DNA from: Pseudomonas farsensis
GTDB lineage: Bacteria > Pseudomonadota > Gammaproteobacteria > Pseudomonadales > Pseudomonadaceae
Assembly (NCBI RefSeq): GCF_014268805.2
Contig: NZ_JABWRF020000003.1
Span: forward strand, 726,690 to 790,689
Direction of reading: 5' to 3'
Length of the DNA: 64,000 bases
Below are positions 33,847 to 41,170 of this stretch, piece after piece. The notes beneath the pieces are model-generated. The model did no database searches, had not been told where the DNA came from, and saw only the letters and a program-made list of their open reading frames with translations. How positions within the stretch are numbered: position 1 is the stretch's first letter; the number at the start of each line of letters is the position of its first letter. Made by a program: the position numbers and the translations under genes.

Positions 33847-36800
33847 ATGTCGAGTTCCGAGCAGGCCCTTGCGCAGGCCATGAAGCGTCTTCGTTTGATG
33901 TATGCCCGCCCGGAGCATCCTTACTACATCATGGCGCCGGACTATCGGGAGACGTCGTCGGGAATCGCGTCGCTGCATTATCTTTGCCACTTGCTCAACC
34001 TCAATGGCCGCGAAGCCTATATCTGCGGTGGCAAGGTGGTGAATCCGGAGCTCAAAACGCCCCTGCTCGACGATGAAGCCAGCCTGCGTCACCAGCGCGC
34101 CGGCTGCGAGCCAATTGCGGTCTATCCGGAAGTGACTGTAGGCAACCCGTTCAACTGCTCGGTCGTCGCACGTTTTCTGCTGAACTTCGAAGGCTTTATC
34201 AGCGGCCAAGGCATGGAAGCTGCGCCCAGTGACTTGCTGTTCTACTCGGGGAAACTCATTGCCGAACATCATGGCTACCCAGATGGCGACCTGCTGTGCT
34301 TGCCCACCATCGATATCGATCTGTTCACCGCCGGGCCGCTGGACACCCCGCGCGAGGGTTGTTACCTCTACCAGAATCGCCACCCGCTCGATGCCATCGA
34401 CTATTCGATTCTGCCTGAGCAGGTACGCCTGCTGAGTATGGCGAATGCGTTGACGCTGCCGGAACTTGCCCAACTGCTTCGACGGGCGCAAGTGCTGTAC
34501 ACCTATGAATGGTCTATGACCTGCGTCATCGCAGTGCTGTGCGGCTGTCCGGTTATTTTCATTCCAGGGCACGGTATCGACCAGGCCTTTCTAGATGGCA
34601 GTTTCGTTGGTAGCGCTGGTTTTGCCATGCTTGACCGTCCAGATGCCGTTGATCACGCCCGGGCTGGCGTGGACGGTGCTTTGCAGCGTTATGTCGAGCG
34701 CACGGCGCCTTTCTGGGACCAGTTCGAAGTATTTATCGCCAAAACCCAGTCTGCTGCCCGTCGTGAAGCCTCGGGCAACCGCCTGGGTGTGCGCGAGTGG
34801 TTGCGCCAGCGCTACCCCCTACCGCAACAAATGCGCCTGATCCAGGAGCAACTGGCAAACGAGGCGCCCATAGGCTTTGCCGTGCTGGTGCTCGATGGGG
34901 GCGATCAGGCCGCGCTGGCCATTACTCTGGAAAGCCTGGCGCGCAGCCTTTACCGGCAGGTCGAAGTGTATGTCCTGGGTCATCAGGCCCCGGTACAGGC
35001 AACTGCGCGCTGGGTTCACTGCGACCCATTGCAGCCGGTCGATGCCATTAACCGCTGTATGGAGCAGGCCGCTTGTGACTGGTTCGCGGTGGTGCAGGCC
35101 GGTACCGAGTTTGCGTCCAGCGGCTTGCTGATGACGGCTTTGGAGTTAGGCCGAGCGCCGCAGGGCTGCCTCGCCGCCTATGGCGATGAAGCGGTTTTTC
35201 AGGTGCAAGGGGTGGTCGACACTGCGCTGCGTCCAGATCTCAACCTGGATTTGTTGTTGGCATTTCCTGGGCATCTCTGCCGCCATTGGTTCTATCGTCG
35301 CCAAACCTGGCACCAGCGTGGTGGCTTTAGTTGCACCGCTGGGCAGGCATTCGAGCTGGAATACCAGCTGCGCTTGATTGTCGAGCATGGTCTTGGCTGT
35401 GTGTTGCACGTCAGTGAGCCGTTGTTGATCGGCAATGTCTTGCCCTTGCAGGAATGCGCGGACACGGCTGCAGTTATCGAGGCTCACCTGCGCGGCCGTG
35501 GCTACGGCGGTGCGCAGGCAGTGCCGTTGGCCGCTGCTGCTGGGCGTTACCGCATCGACTACGGCCACCCGCAGCAGGCCTCTGTAAGTATCGTCATTGT
35601 TGTCGAAGGCTCATTGGTGAGCCTGCAACGCTGCATGGAAAGCTTGCTGGTACACGCTACCGCCGGCGACCATGAAATATTGCTGATCGAACCGGGCGCT
35701 GACGATCCCCTGCTGCAGGATTGGCTGGCGATGGTCGAGCAGATGGGCCAAGGCCGCTTCAGGGTTCTGCGGTTCGAGCCTGGGAGCGCGCGCGCCGCCA
35801 TGTATAACGTAGCGGCGGCAGAGGCTCGCAGTGAATATCTGCTGTGGCTCGACGCAGGTAGCGTGGTGTTGGGGGCTGATTGGTTGAAGGCGCTGCTCAA
35901 CCATGCACAGCGGCCGGAGGTGGGGGCGGTGGGCTGTAGCGTGCTTGCCCGCGACGGTACTGTTCGTCAGGCGGCGCTGGTACTGGGGTTGGGGGGCAGC
36001 GTTGGACGTGCCTTCGAAGGGCGCTCGGCGCAGGATTCCGGTTACATGGGACGCCTTGGGCTGGAGCAGAATTGTTCGGCGGTGGGCGGTGAGTGCCTGA
36101 TGGTGAGCCGCGCGTTGTTTGTCGAACTCGGAGGGTTCGACGTCAACCCGCTGCTGAGCCGTTGGATGGCCGAAGACCTGTGCCTGAGGCTCATTCAAGC
36201 CGGCTATCTCAATGTCTGGACACCCCACGCGCGCATCCTCTTGGAAACGCCCGCGCCCGAGGTGGTTAGCGTTGAGCAGGAGGATGCGCTATATGCGCGC
36301 TGGTTGCCGCAACTGGCACGTGACAGCGCGTACAACATGCACTTTTCGCTTAGTGATGGCGAAGCCTTTGCGGTCCAGGGCGGCGATATGAGCTGGCGAC
36401 CCTTGCGCGGCTTGCTGCCTGGCGTACTTGGCTGCGTCGACGGCGAGCAAAGTGAGGGCCATGCGCGGGTTCTGTTACCGCTGGAAGCCATGCGTGTTGC
36501 CGGTCGCATTGATGGCGCGGTGATCGCCGGGACGCTGTCTGCGGTGGAACTCGAGCGCTTCAACCCTTCCACTATCGTGGTTCAGCGCCCGATTGACGAT
36601 GCGAGCCTGTTGATGTTGCGACGACTGCGGGCGTTCTCGCAGGCCTTCAAAGTCTACGACTTGGACCGGTATCTGCCGAGCGCCCCACACGTGCTTGCTT
36701 GCTCTGCCGAAGAGTTGGAGCAGCGCTTGCGATTCGGTGCAATGCAAGCCGACCGGGTGCTAGTGGCGACGACCGCTCTGGCGGGGCTGGTGCAGCCACA

Positions 36801-37380
36801 CCATCCTGACGTTCGTTTGCTGGAAAACGTGCTGCCCGCTTCGTGGGGCCGCTTGCAGGGTGAGCGGCGGGTGGGTGCGAAGCCGCGTGTAGGTTGGTTG
36901 GGTGGCCATGACGATCATCTGCTTGGCGAGGTTGTGCCGATGTTGGTGGATGACGTTGACTGGGTAGTGCTGGGAGATTGCCCGGCGGCACTGCAGCCAT
37001 ACCTGAAAGAGCAGCACGCTGCTGTGCCGCCGCAGTTGCTTGCGATGAGCCTGGTCGCGCTGAACCTGGATATCGCACTGGTACCGATGGCTGAGACGTT
37101 GGCTAATGCCTGCTCAGGTGATTTGCGCGTGCTTCAGCATGCCGCGTGTGGTCAGTCGGTGATCTGTAGTCGGGTGGCGGGATTCGCCGGTGGGGACGTG
37201 CTACCGCTGTCGCGCGTTCGCAACGAGGCGGCCGAATGGGTTCGTACCTTACGTCTTCATCTGGACGATCTAGACGCTTCTGCGGCATTGGGCGACGCCC
37301 AGCAAGCTGCGGTTCGAAGCGACTGGCTGTTGGAAGGGCGGCGCCTGGAGGATTGGCGGTGCGCCTGGATCGCTGACTGA
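33847..37380 (+). CDS. Multi-domain glycosyltransferase, third paralog
   Basis: This 1177-residue protein has four modules. The N-terminal part (1-310) resembles a GT-B glycosyltransferase (YRETSSGIASLHYLCHLLN, then ALCGCPVIF-like GCPVIFIPGHG). The GT-A-like core has AAYGDE and LRPDLNLDLLLAF. A GT2 module has LDAGS and AEDLCLRL. The C-terminal GT-B-like domain is homologous to that of the 22.6-kb protein (PRVGWLGGHDDH), but SGDLRVLQHAACG (1090 on) replaces its KSNLRLLEYGACG, losing the Lys and Glu. I chose the ATG at 33847 because GGAG lies just before it; an ATG at 33832 contains that site. It is the last gene of the operon, 45 bp after the aminotransferase. Confidence 0.78.
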   Translation: MSSSEQALAQAMKRLRLMYARPEHPYYIMAPDYRETSSGIASLHYLCHLLNLNGREAYICGGKVVNPELKTPLLDDEASLRHQRAGCEPIAVYPEVTVGNPFNCSVVARFLLNFEGFISGQGMEAAPSDLLFYSGKLIAEHHGYPDGDLLCLPTIDIDLFTAGPLDTPREGCYLYQNRHPLDAIDYSILPEQVRLLSMANALTLPELAQLLRRAQVLYTYEWSMTCVIAVLCGCPVIFIPGHGIDQAFLDGSFVGSAGFAMLDRPDAVDHARAGVDGALQRYVERTAPFWDQFEVFIAKTQSAARREASGNRLGVREWLRQRYPLPQQMRLIQEQLANEAPIGFAVLVLDGGDQAALAITLESLARSLYRQVEVYVLGHQAPVQATARWVHCDPLQPVDAINRCMEQAACDWFAVVQAGTEFASSGLLMTALELGRAPQGCLAAYGDEAVFQVQGVVDTALRPDLNLDLLLAFPGHLCRHWFYRRQTWHQRGGFSCTAGQAFELEYQLRLIVEHGLGCVLHVSEPLLIGNVLPLQECADTAAVIEAHLRGRGYGGAQAVPLAAAAGRYRIDYGHPQQASVSIVIVVEGSLVSLQRCMESLLVHATAGDHEILLIEPGADDPLLQDWLAMVEQMGQGRFRVLRFEPGSARAAMYNVAAAEARSEYLLWLDAGSVVLGADWLKALLNHAQRPEVGAVGCSVLARDGTVRQAALVLGLGGSVGRAFEGRSAQDSGYMGRLGLEQNCSAVGGECLMVSRALFVELGGFDVNPLLSRWMAEDLCLRLIQAGYLNVWTPHARILLETPAPEVVSVEQEDALYARWLPQLARDSAYNMHFSLSDGEAFAVQGGDMSWRPLRGLLPGVLGCVDGEQSEGHARVLLPLEAMRVAGRIDGAVIAGTLSAVELERFNPSTIVVQRPIDDASLLMLRRLRAFSQAFKVYDLDRYLPSAPHVLACSAEELEQRLRFGAMQADRVLVATTALAGLVQPHHPDVRLLENVLPASWGRLQGERRVGAKPRVGWLGGHDDHLLGEVVPMLVDDVDWVVLGDCPAALQPYLKEQHAAVPPQLLAMSLVALNLDIALVPMAETLANACSGDLRVLQHAACGQSVICSRVAGFAGGDVLPLSRVRNEAAEWVRTLRLHLDDLDASAALGDAQQAAVRSDWLLEGRRLEDWRCAWIAD

Positions 37381-37386
37381 TCTGAA

Positions 37387-37442
37387 GCGGGGCTCGGAAT
37401 GCTCATGTACTCCAGTACACTGGGCTTCCTCGCCCCGTTTTG
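37387..37442 (+). terminator. Long hairpin terminator between convergent genes
   Basis: CGGGGC..GGAA pairs with TTCC..GCCCCG. An inner TGTACT-CC-AGTACA hairpin caps it, and GTTTTG follows. It lies six bases after the glycosyltransferase stop and 45 bases from the convergent methyltransferase stop. The T run favours plus-strand termination. Confidence 0.7.
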
Positions 37443-37486
37443 CCTTGTCTGGCCTGCCCGCAGGCAGATTTCAGGCAGACCCCGGG

Positions 37487-38266
37487 TCAGGAGAAGCTGA
37501 TATTGATTCGCTGGCTTCCGTAGACCACTCGCGCTGCAGAAATAAGCTGATAGGGAATCTCGACATAGGGCACGTCGGAATTGGTCAGCGCCATGTCCAT
37601 CAGTTGAACGAGCATCGAGTTCTTTCTGACAAGAATCACGTCCGACCAATCAGTGTTGGTCATGGCCACGGGAATGAAGTCGGAGCGTTTGATGAAGCTG
37701 CCCAGGGCCTCCAGGACGCCGAGGTTCTGTTTGGTCCCGTTCGGGCTGTGGCAGCAGTCGTTGAGCATGATGAAGCCATCATCTGCCACCAGGTCCTGGT
37801 AGTACATCAAGTCCCGCAGTATGTATTCGTACTGGTGGTTGGCATCAATGTACACTAGGTCGAACTTGGCGATGTCAGTTTCCTGTCGGATTTTGTTGAT
37901 GGCGCCAATGGTGTCCGAGCGGATAATTGTCACTTCTGGCAGATGCGCGAAACGGGCCTGGCACTCTTCGTACAGTTTGTCCCAGGTCTGTTGGTCGTGC
38001 AGTGAGCCGCCGTAGTAGTAGTCATAGGTGTCGACGGGTACTACCCACGGTGGCAGCTCGTCGAATGGGCTGTAGGCATCGTTAGCTGCTTTGCTCCAGC
38101 TATCTATAAGCACCATTTTCTCGGGGGCCAACGCAGTATGGATCTTCAGCGCGTTTTCCCCGCGCAATACCCCCAGTTCCGCTACCAGCGGGCGCTTCTC
38201 CATGACCTGGAAAATCGCCCCCAATAGGTGGTACAGGTTTTCTCGATAGGTGTGGCAGACCTTCAT
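37487..38266 (-). CDS. Class I SAM-dependent methyltransferase (Methyltransf_24 type)
   Basis: This 259-residue protein has the SAM motif VAELGVLRGENALKI (residues 28-42), a following acidic strand (LIDSW) and FDLVYIDANHQYEYILRDL, typical of the Methyltransf_24 group. The group includes sugar O-methyltransferases and hydroxylase-linked enzymes. It is the only minus-strand gene of the island, convergent with the glycosyltransferase operon and divergent from the ketoacyl-synthase gene. It therefore has its own promoter in 38267-38590. A role in methylating the flagellin glycan is inferred from position only. Confidence 0.78.
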   Translation of the reverse strand: MKVCHTYRENLYHLLGAIFQVMEKRPLVAELGVLRGENALKIHTALAPEKMVLIDSWSKAANDAYSPFDELPPWVVPVDTYDYYYGGSLHDQQTWDKLYEECQARFAHLPEVTIIRSDTIGAINKIRQETDIAKFDLVYIDANHQYEYILRDLMYYQDLVADDGFIMLNDCCHSPNGTKQNLGVLEALGSFIKRSDFIPVAMTNTDWSDVILVRKNSMLVQLMDMALTNSDVPYVEIPYQLISAARVVYGSQRINISFS

Positions 38267-38590
38267 TGAGGTGTCCTTTATCGTTTATGGCGGTCCTGCT
38301 GTGGAAGCAGGTCGCGTGCTGGTGTCTCAAGCACATTCTCTGGCGCGTCACATCCTATGCAAGATGTGCGCCTGGCTTTGCGGGGGCAGGGCTTGGACTT
38401 TATGCGGCGATTGTCCTTGCATTGAGTTGGCCGCAGCGGTGTCTGTGCGGCATGATGTCGTGACTTGGCGGTCGAAACGCGCATCTTTAGTCTATTGAGT
38501 CAGCGGGCTGTCACGCCGACGCTGCAGGCATAGGCCTATGAGCTTTGTCGAAAGCCCGTGTATTTTCGCTATTTCCATCGGGAAACCAAA
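38267..38590. other. Divergent intergenic region, no gene seen
   Basis: These 324 bp lie between the divergent methyltransferase and ketoacyl-synthase genes and must hold both promoters. I found no convincing sigma-54 or FliA site, no REP element and no open frame with a ribosome site. The stretch is less GC-rich near both starts. Confidence 0.5.
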
Positions 38591-39526
38591 ATGATTGGCA
38601 TCAAAAGCATCGCCAGTTACGTACCTGTGACGGGTGTCGACAACTACCTTCAGGGTGCGAAATTCGGCAAGGATCAGGAGTTTATTTTCGGTAAGATCGG
38701 CTCCACGTTCCTGCCGCGCAAAGACGCCAACCAGGAAACGTCCGATCTCTGCGTAGAGGCAGCGCGCAATCTTTTCGCCGCCAACCCTTCGCTTGATCCG
38801 GCTGCAATTGATGTAGTGATCGTGGTCACCCAGAACGGCGATGCTGAAGGGCTTCCGCACACGGCCGCGATCGTTCAGCACAAGCTCGGCCTTTCCACGG
38901 CTGTGGCAGCTTTTGATGTTTCTCTGGGTTGTTCTGGCTACGTTTACGGTTTGTATGCGATGAAAGGCTTCATGGAAGCCGCAGGGTTGAAAAACGGCCT
39001 TCTTCTCACTGCTGACCCCTATTCGAAAATCGTTGACCCTGAAGATCGCAATACCACCATGCTGTTCGGTGACGCTGCCACCGCCACCTGGATGGTTGAT
39101 GGCGCACCGTGGCAATTGGGCAAATCACTGTTTGGCAGTGATGGCGCTGGCGCCGAGCACCTTCGCACGACCGACGGCAAGTTCTTCATGAACGGCCGGC
39201 AGGTCTATAACTTCGCGCTGGTGAAGGTGCCTGCACACCTGGCGCAACTGCTCGAAGCGTCCGAGCTGAGTGCCAGTGATGTCGACCTTTACTGTCTGCA
39301 TCAAGGCAGTGCTGCGATCGTCGATGCCGTTTCGCAGCGCTTCGATGGCGGGGAGCAGAGGCAAAAGTTCGTTAAAGACATGGTTGAGACCGGCAATACC
39401 GTGTCGTCGAGTATTCCGCTGTTACTCGAAAGGCATGTGCTGCAGTCCCAGCATCAGCGCGTTGCACTCAGCGGCTTTGGGGTGGGGTTGTCTTGGGGTT
39501 CGGCAATTATCGAACGGGATGCCTGA
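38591..39526 (+). CDS. 3-oxoacyl-ACP synthase III-like protein (FabH family)
   Basis: This 311-residue thiolase-fold condensing enzyme keeps the full catalytic triad: Cys114 (SLGCSGYVYG), His237 (YCLHQGS) and Asn269 (ETGNTVSSS). It should condense an acyl-CoA with malonyl-ACP or transfer an acyl group. I chose the ATG at 38591, with GGGAA upstream, over a GTG 11 codons earlier. FabH-like genes next to fliC occur in P. putida, and in P. aeruginosa and P. syringae flagellin-glycosylation loci, where they are thought to supply an acyl group for a modified amino sugar. A housekeeping fatty-acid role is less likely here. Confidence 0.85.
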   Translation: MIGIKSIASYVPVTGVDNYLQGAKFGKDQEFIFGKIGSTFLPRKDANQETSDLCVEAARNLFAANPSLDPAAIDVVIVVTQNGDAEGLPHTAAIVQHKLGLSTAVAAFDVSLGCSGYVYGLYAMKGFMEAAGLKNGLLLTADPYSKIVDPEDRNTTMLFGDAATATWMVDGAPWQLGKSLFGSDGAGAEHLRTTDGKFFMNGRQVYNFALVKVPAHLAQLLEASELSASDVDLYCLHQGSAAIVDAVSQRFDGGEQRQKFVKDMVETGNTVSSSIPLLLERHVLQSQHQRVALSGFGVGLSWGSAIIERDA

Positions 39527-39542
39527 ACTCGCCCAGCAGGAG

Positions 39543-39571
39543 AACGCCGCCACCTTTTCTGGCGGCGTTTT
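39543..39571 (+). terminator. Rho-independent terminator after the FabH-like gene
   Basis: AACGCCGCCA pairs perfectly with TGGCGGCGTT around a seven-base loop, ending in TTTT. Confidence 0.9.
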
Positions 39572-39633
39572 CATTTGCGCAACAGATATGGGGTGCGCCC
39601 ATAGTTTGACGTCAACAGCTTGATTTCATTGGG

Positions 39634-39660
39634 CTGGCAGGTTGCCAGTATTTTTTTTTT
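39634..39660 (+). terminator. Second terminator with T10 tract ahead of fliC
   Basis: CTGGCA-GGT-TGCCAG is followed by TA and ten T residues, ending only 10 bp before the FliA promoter. With the terminator at 39543 it insulates fliC from upstream transcription. The T tract may also act as an AT-rich upstream element. Confidence 0.8.
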
Positions 39661-39670
39661 GAAAATCTTC

Positions 39671-39697
39671 TAAAGCAACCCGGCCTGACGACGATAA
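39671..39697 (+). promoter_or_regulatory. FliA (sigma-28) promoter for fliC
   Basis: TAAAGCAA, an 11-base spacer, then GACGATAA match the TAAAGTTT-N11-GCCGATAA consensus at the key positions. The expected start point leaves a leader of about 75 bases before the flagellin ATG. Confidence 0.88.
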
Positions 39698-39779
39698 CTA
39701 CTACGAAGGTTCTCTGTGCCCCTCTCGGCGTATTGCCAAGGCCGGAAGCCGCAGTACCCAATACAACGAGGAAATCGTC

Positions 39780-40640
39780 ATGGCTTTGACTGTAAACACT
39801 AACACTACCTCCCTGGGCGTTCAGAAGAACCTGAACCGTGCTGCCGACGCGCTGAGCACCTCGATGTCCCGTCTGTCCTCCGGCCTGAAAATCAACAGCG
39901 CCAAAGACGACGCCGCCGGCCTGCAGATCACCACTCGTATGACCTCGCAGATCCGTGGTCAGACCATGGCTATCAAAAACGCCAACGACGGTATCTCGAT
40001 CGCCCAGGCTGCTGAAGGCGCGATGCAAGAGCAGACCAACATTCTGCAGCGTATGCGCGAACTGGCACTGCAATCGCGAAACGACTCCAACAGCTCGGCT
40101 GACCGTGACGCTCTGGACAAAGAGTTCCAGGCAATGCTGTCGGAAATCGACCGTATCGCTGACAGCACCCAGCTGAACAAAAAGAACCTGCTCGACGGCA
40201 GCGCTGGCGTCATGACCTTCCAGGTTGGTTCGGACACTGGCACCCAAAACCAGATCACCATCACCCTCAGCGCCGCGATGAAAACCACCGGTACCGGTGC
40301 TGCTCTGACTGGCCTGGCTGGCAAGAACATCAAAGGCGCTGATACCACCGCCGCGCAGAACAACTTCAGCGCGGCAATGAGCGCGATCGACTCCGCTCTG
40401 GATGCGATCAACTCCACTCGTGCAGACCTGGGTGCTTCGCAGAACCGTCTGACCAGCACCATCAACAACCTGCAAAACATCAACGAGAACGCCGAAGCTG
40501 CTCGTGGTCGCGTACAAGATACCGACTTCGCCGCTGAAACTGCTCAGCTGACCAAGCAGCAGACTCTGCAGCAAGCATCGACTTCGATCCTGGCCCAGGC
40601 CAACCAGCTGCCATCGGCAGTCCTGAAGCTGCTGGGCTAA
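39780..40640 (+). CDS. fliC: Flagellin FliC
   Basis: This 286-residue filament subunit is exported as an unfolded chain with FliS. It has the conserved N-terminal D0/D1 (MALTVNTNTTSLGVQKNLNR, RLSSGLKINSAKDDAAGLQI) and C-terminal D1/D0 (QNRLTSTINNLQNINENAEA, QANQLPSAVLKLLG). Only a short variable middle (about 140-195) remains, so it lacks the large D2/D3 domains of longer P. putida flagellins and resembles P. syringae FliC in size. Candidate glycan acceptors are Ser141, Ser151 and Ser164 and nearby Thr residues. A strong FliA promoter precedes it and a terminator follows. Confidence 0.97.
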   Translation: MALTVNTNTTSLGVQKNLNRAADALSTSMSRLSSGLKINSAKDDAAGLQITTRMTSQIRGQTMAIKNANDGISIAQAAEGAMQEQTNILQRMRELALQSRNDSNSSADRDALDKEFQAMLSEIDRIADSTQLNKKNLLDGSAGVMTFQVGSDTGTQNQITITLSAAMKTTGTGAALTGLAGKNIKGADTTAAQNNFSAAMSAIDSALDAINSTRADLGASQNRLTSTINNLQNINENAEAARGRVQDTDFAAETAQLTKQQTLQQASTSILAQANQLPSAVLKLLG

Positions 40641-40659
40641 TCTTCCAGCTAGCTGACCG

Positions 40660-40694
40660 CGGGGGAGTGCTGTTGAGGCGCTCCCCCGTCTTTG
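40660..40694 (+). terminator. Terminator / attenuator between fliC and flaG
   Basis: CGGGGGAG-TGC pairs with GCG-CTCCCCCG around a seven-base loop, followed by TCTTTG. It would end most fliC transcripts and let some reach flaG. Confidence 0.85.
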
Positions 40695-40712
40695 TATTGC
40701 GAGGTGGTAGAT

Positions 40713-41090
40713 ATGGACATGAGCGTCAAGCTGAACCTATCCTACCCGGCCGCTCGCCCGGCCGAGCCGGTGGGTGAAAGAGCAGTCGCGCGGCTTGCAG
40801 AGACTCCCAAGGGCACCGATGCGCTGGTGGCCAAGGCGGATCTGGGGGTTGGTCAAGACGTGAACGATATCGAAAAGGTGAAAAGCGCCGTTTCGGATAT
40901 CGAAAAATTTCTCAGCTCTACTCGGCGCAATCTGGAATTCTCAACTGATGAGGAATCCGGAAAGATCGTCGTTCGAGTTATCGCCAGCGAGACGGGTGAA
41001 GTGGTTCGCCAGCTCCCTTCCGAAGAGGCGTTGCGCATTGCTCGCAGCCTCAGCGATGTTAACAGCATCCTGTTCGACGCCAAGGTTTGA
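40713..41090 (+). CDS. flaG: FlaG family protein
   Basis: This 125-residue flagellar protein of unclear exact role affects filament length in several polar flagellates. It has the FlaG domain in its C-terminal half (LEFSTDEESGKIVVRVIASE, then TGEVVRQLPSEEALRIARSL). The N-terminal half is variable and Ala/Pro-rich. I chose the ATG at 40713 because GAGGTGG lies at the proper distance. It sits between fliC and fliD as in other pseudomonads. Confidence 0.9.
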   Translation: MDMSVKLNLSYPAARPAEPVGERAVARLAETPKGTDALVAKADLGVGQDVNDIEKVKSAVSDIEKFLSSTRRNLEFSTDEESGKIVVRVIASETGEVVRQLPSEEALRIARSLSDVNSILFDAKV

Positions 41091-41170
41091 TGGGCTGCGA
41101 GCGGTTAGCTAGATGATTCATGCCGGCCCTGCAGGAGTTGGGCTGCGCGTAAAAATGAGAGGGGCACTGT

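Noticed and set aside
37387..37442. Integron attC-like site
   Set aside because: The hairpin is long and capped, but there is no integrase or cassette array and it lies between convergent gene ends, so a terminator is the simpler reading.
22486..39780. Attachment sites, integrase or insertion sequences bounding the glycosylation island
   Set aside because: I looked for direct repeats, tRNA genes and transposase frames at both edges and saw none. The island seems exchanged by homologous recombination between flagellar genes, though this was not tested.
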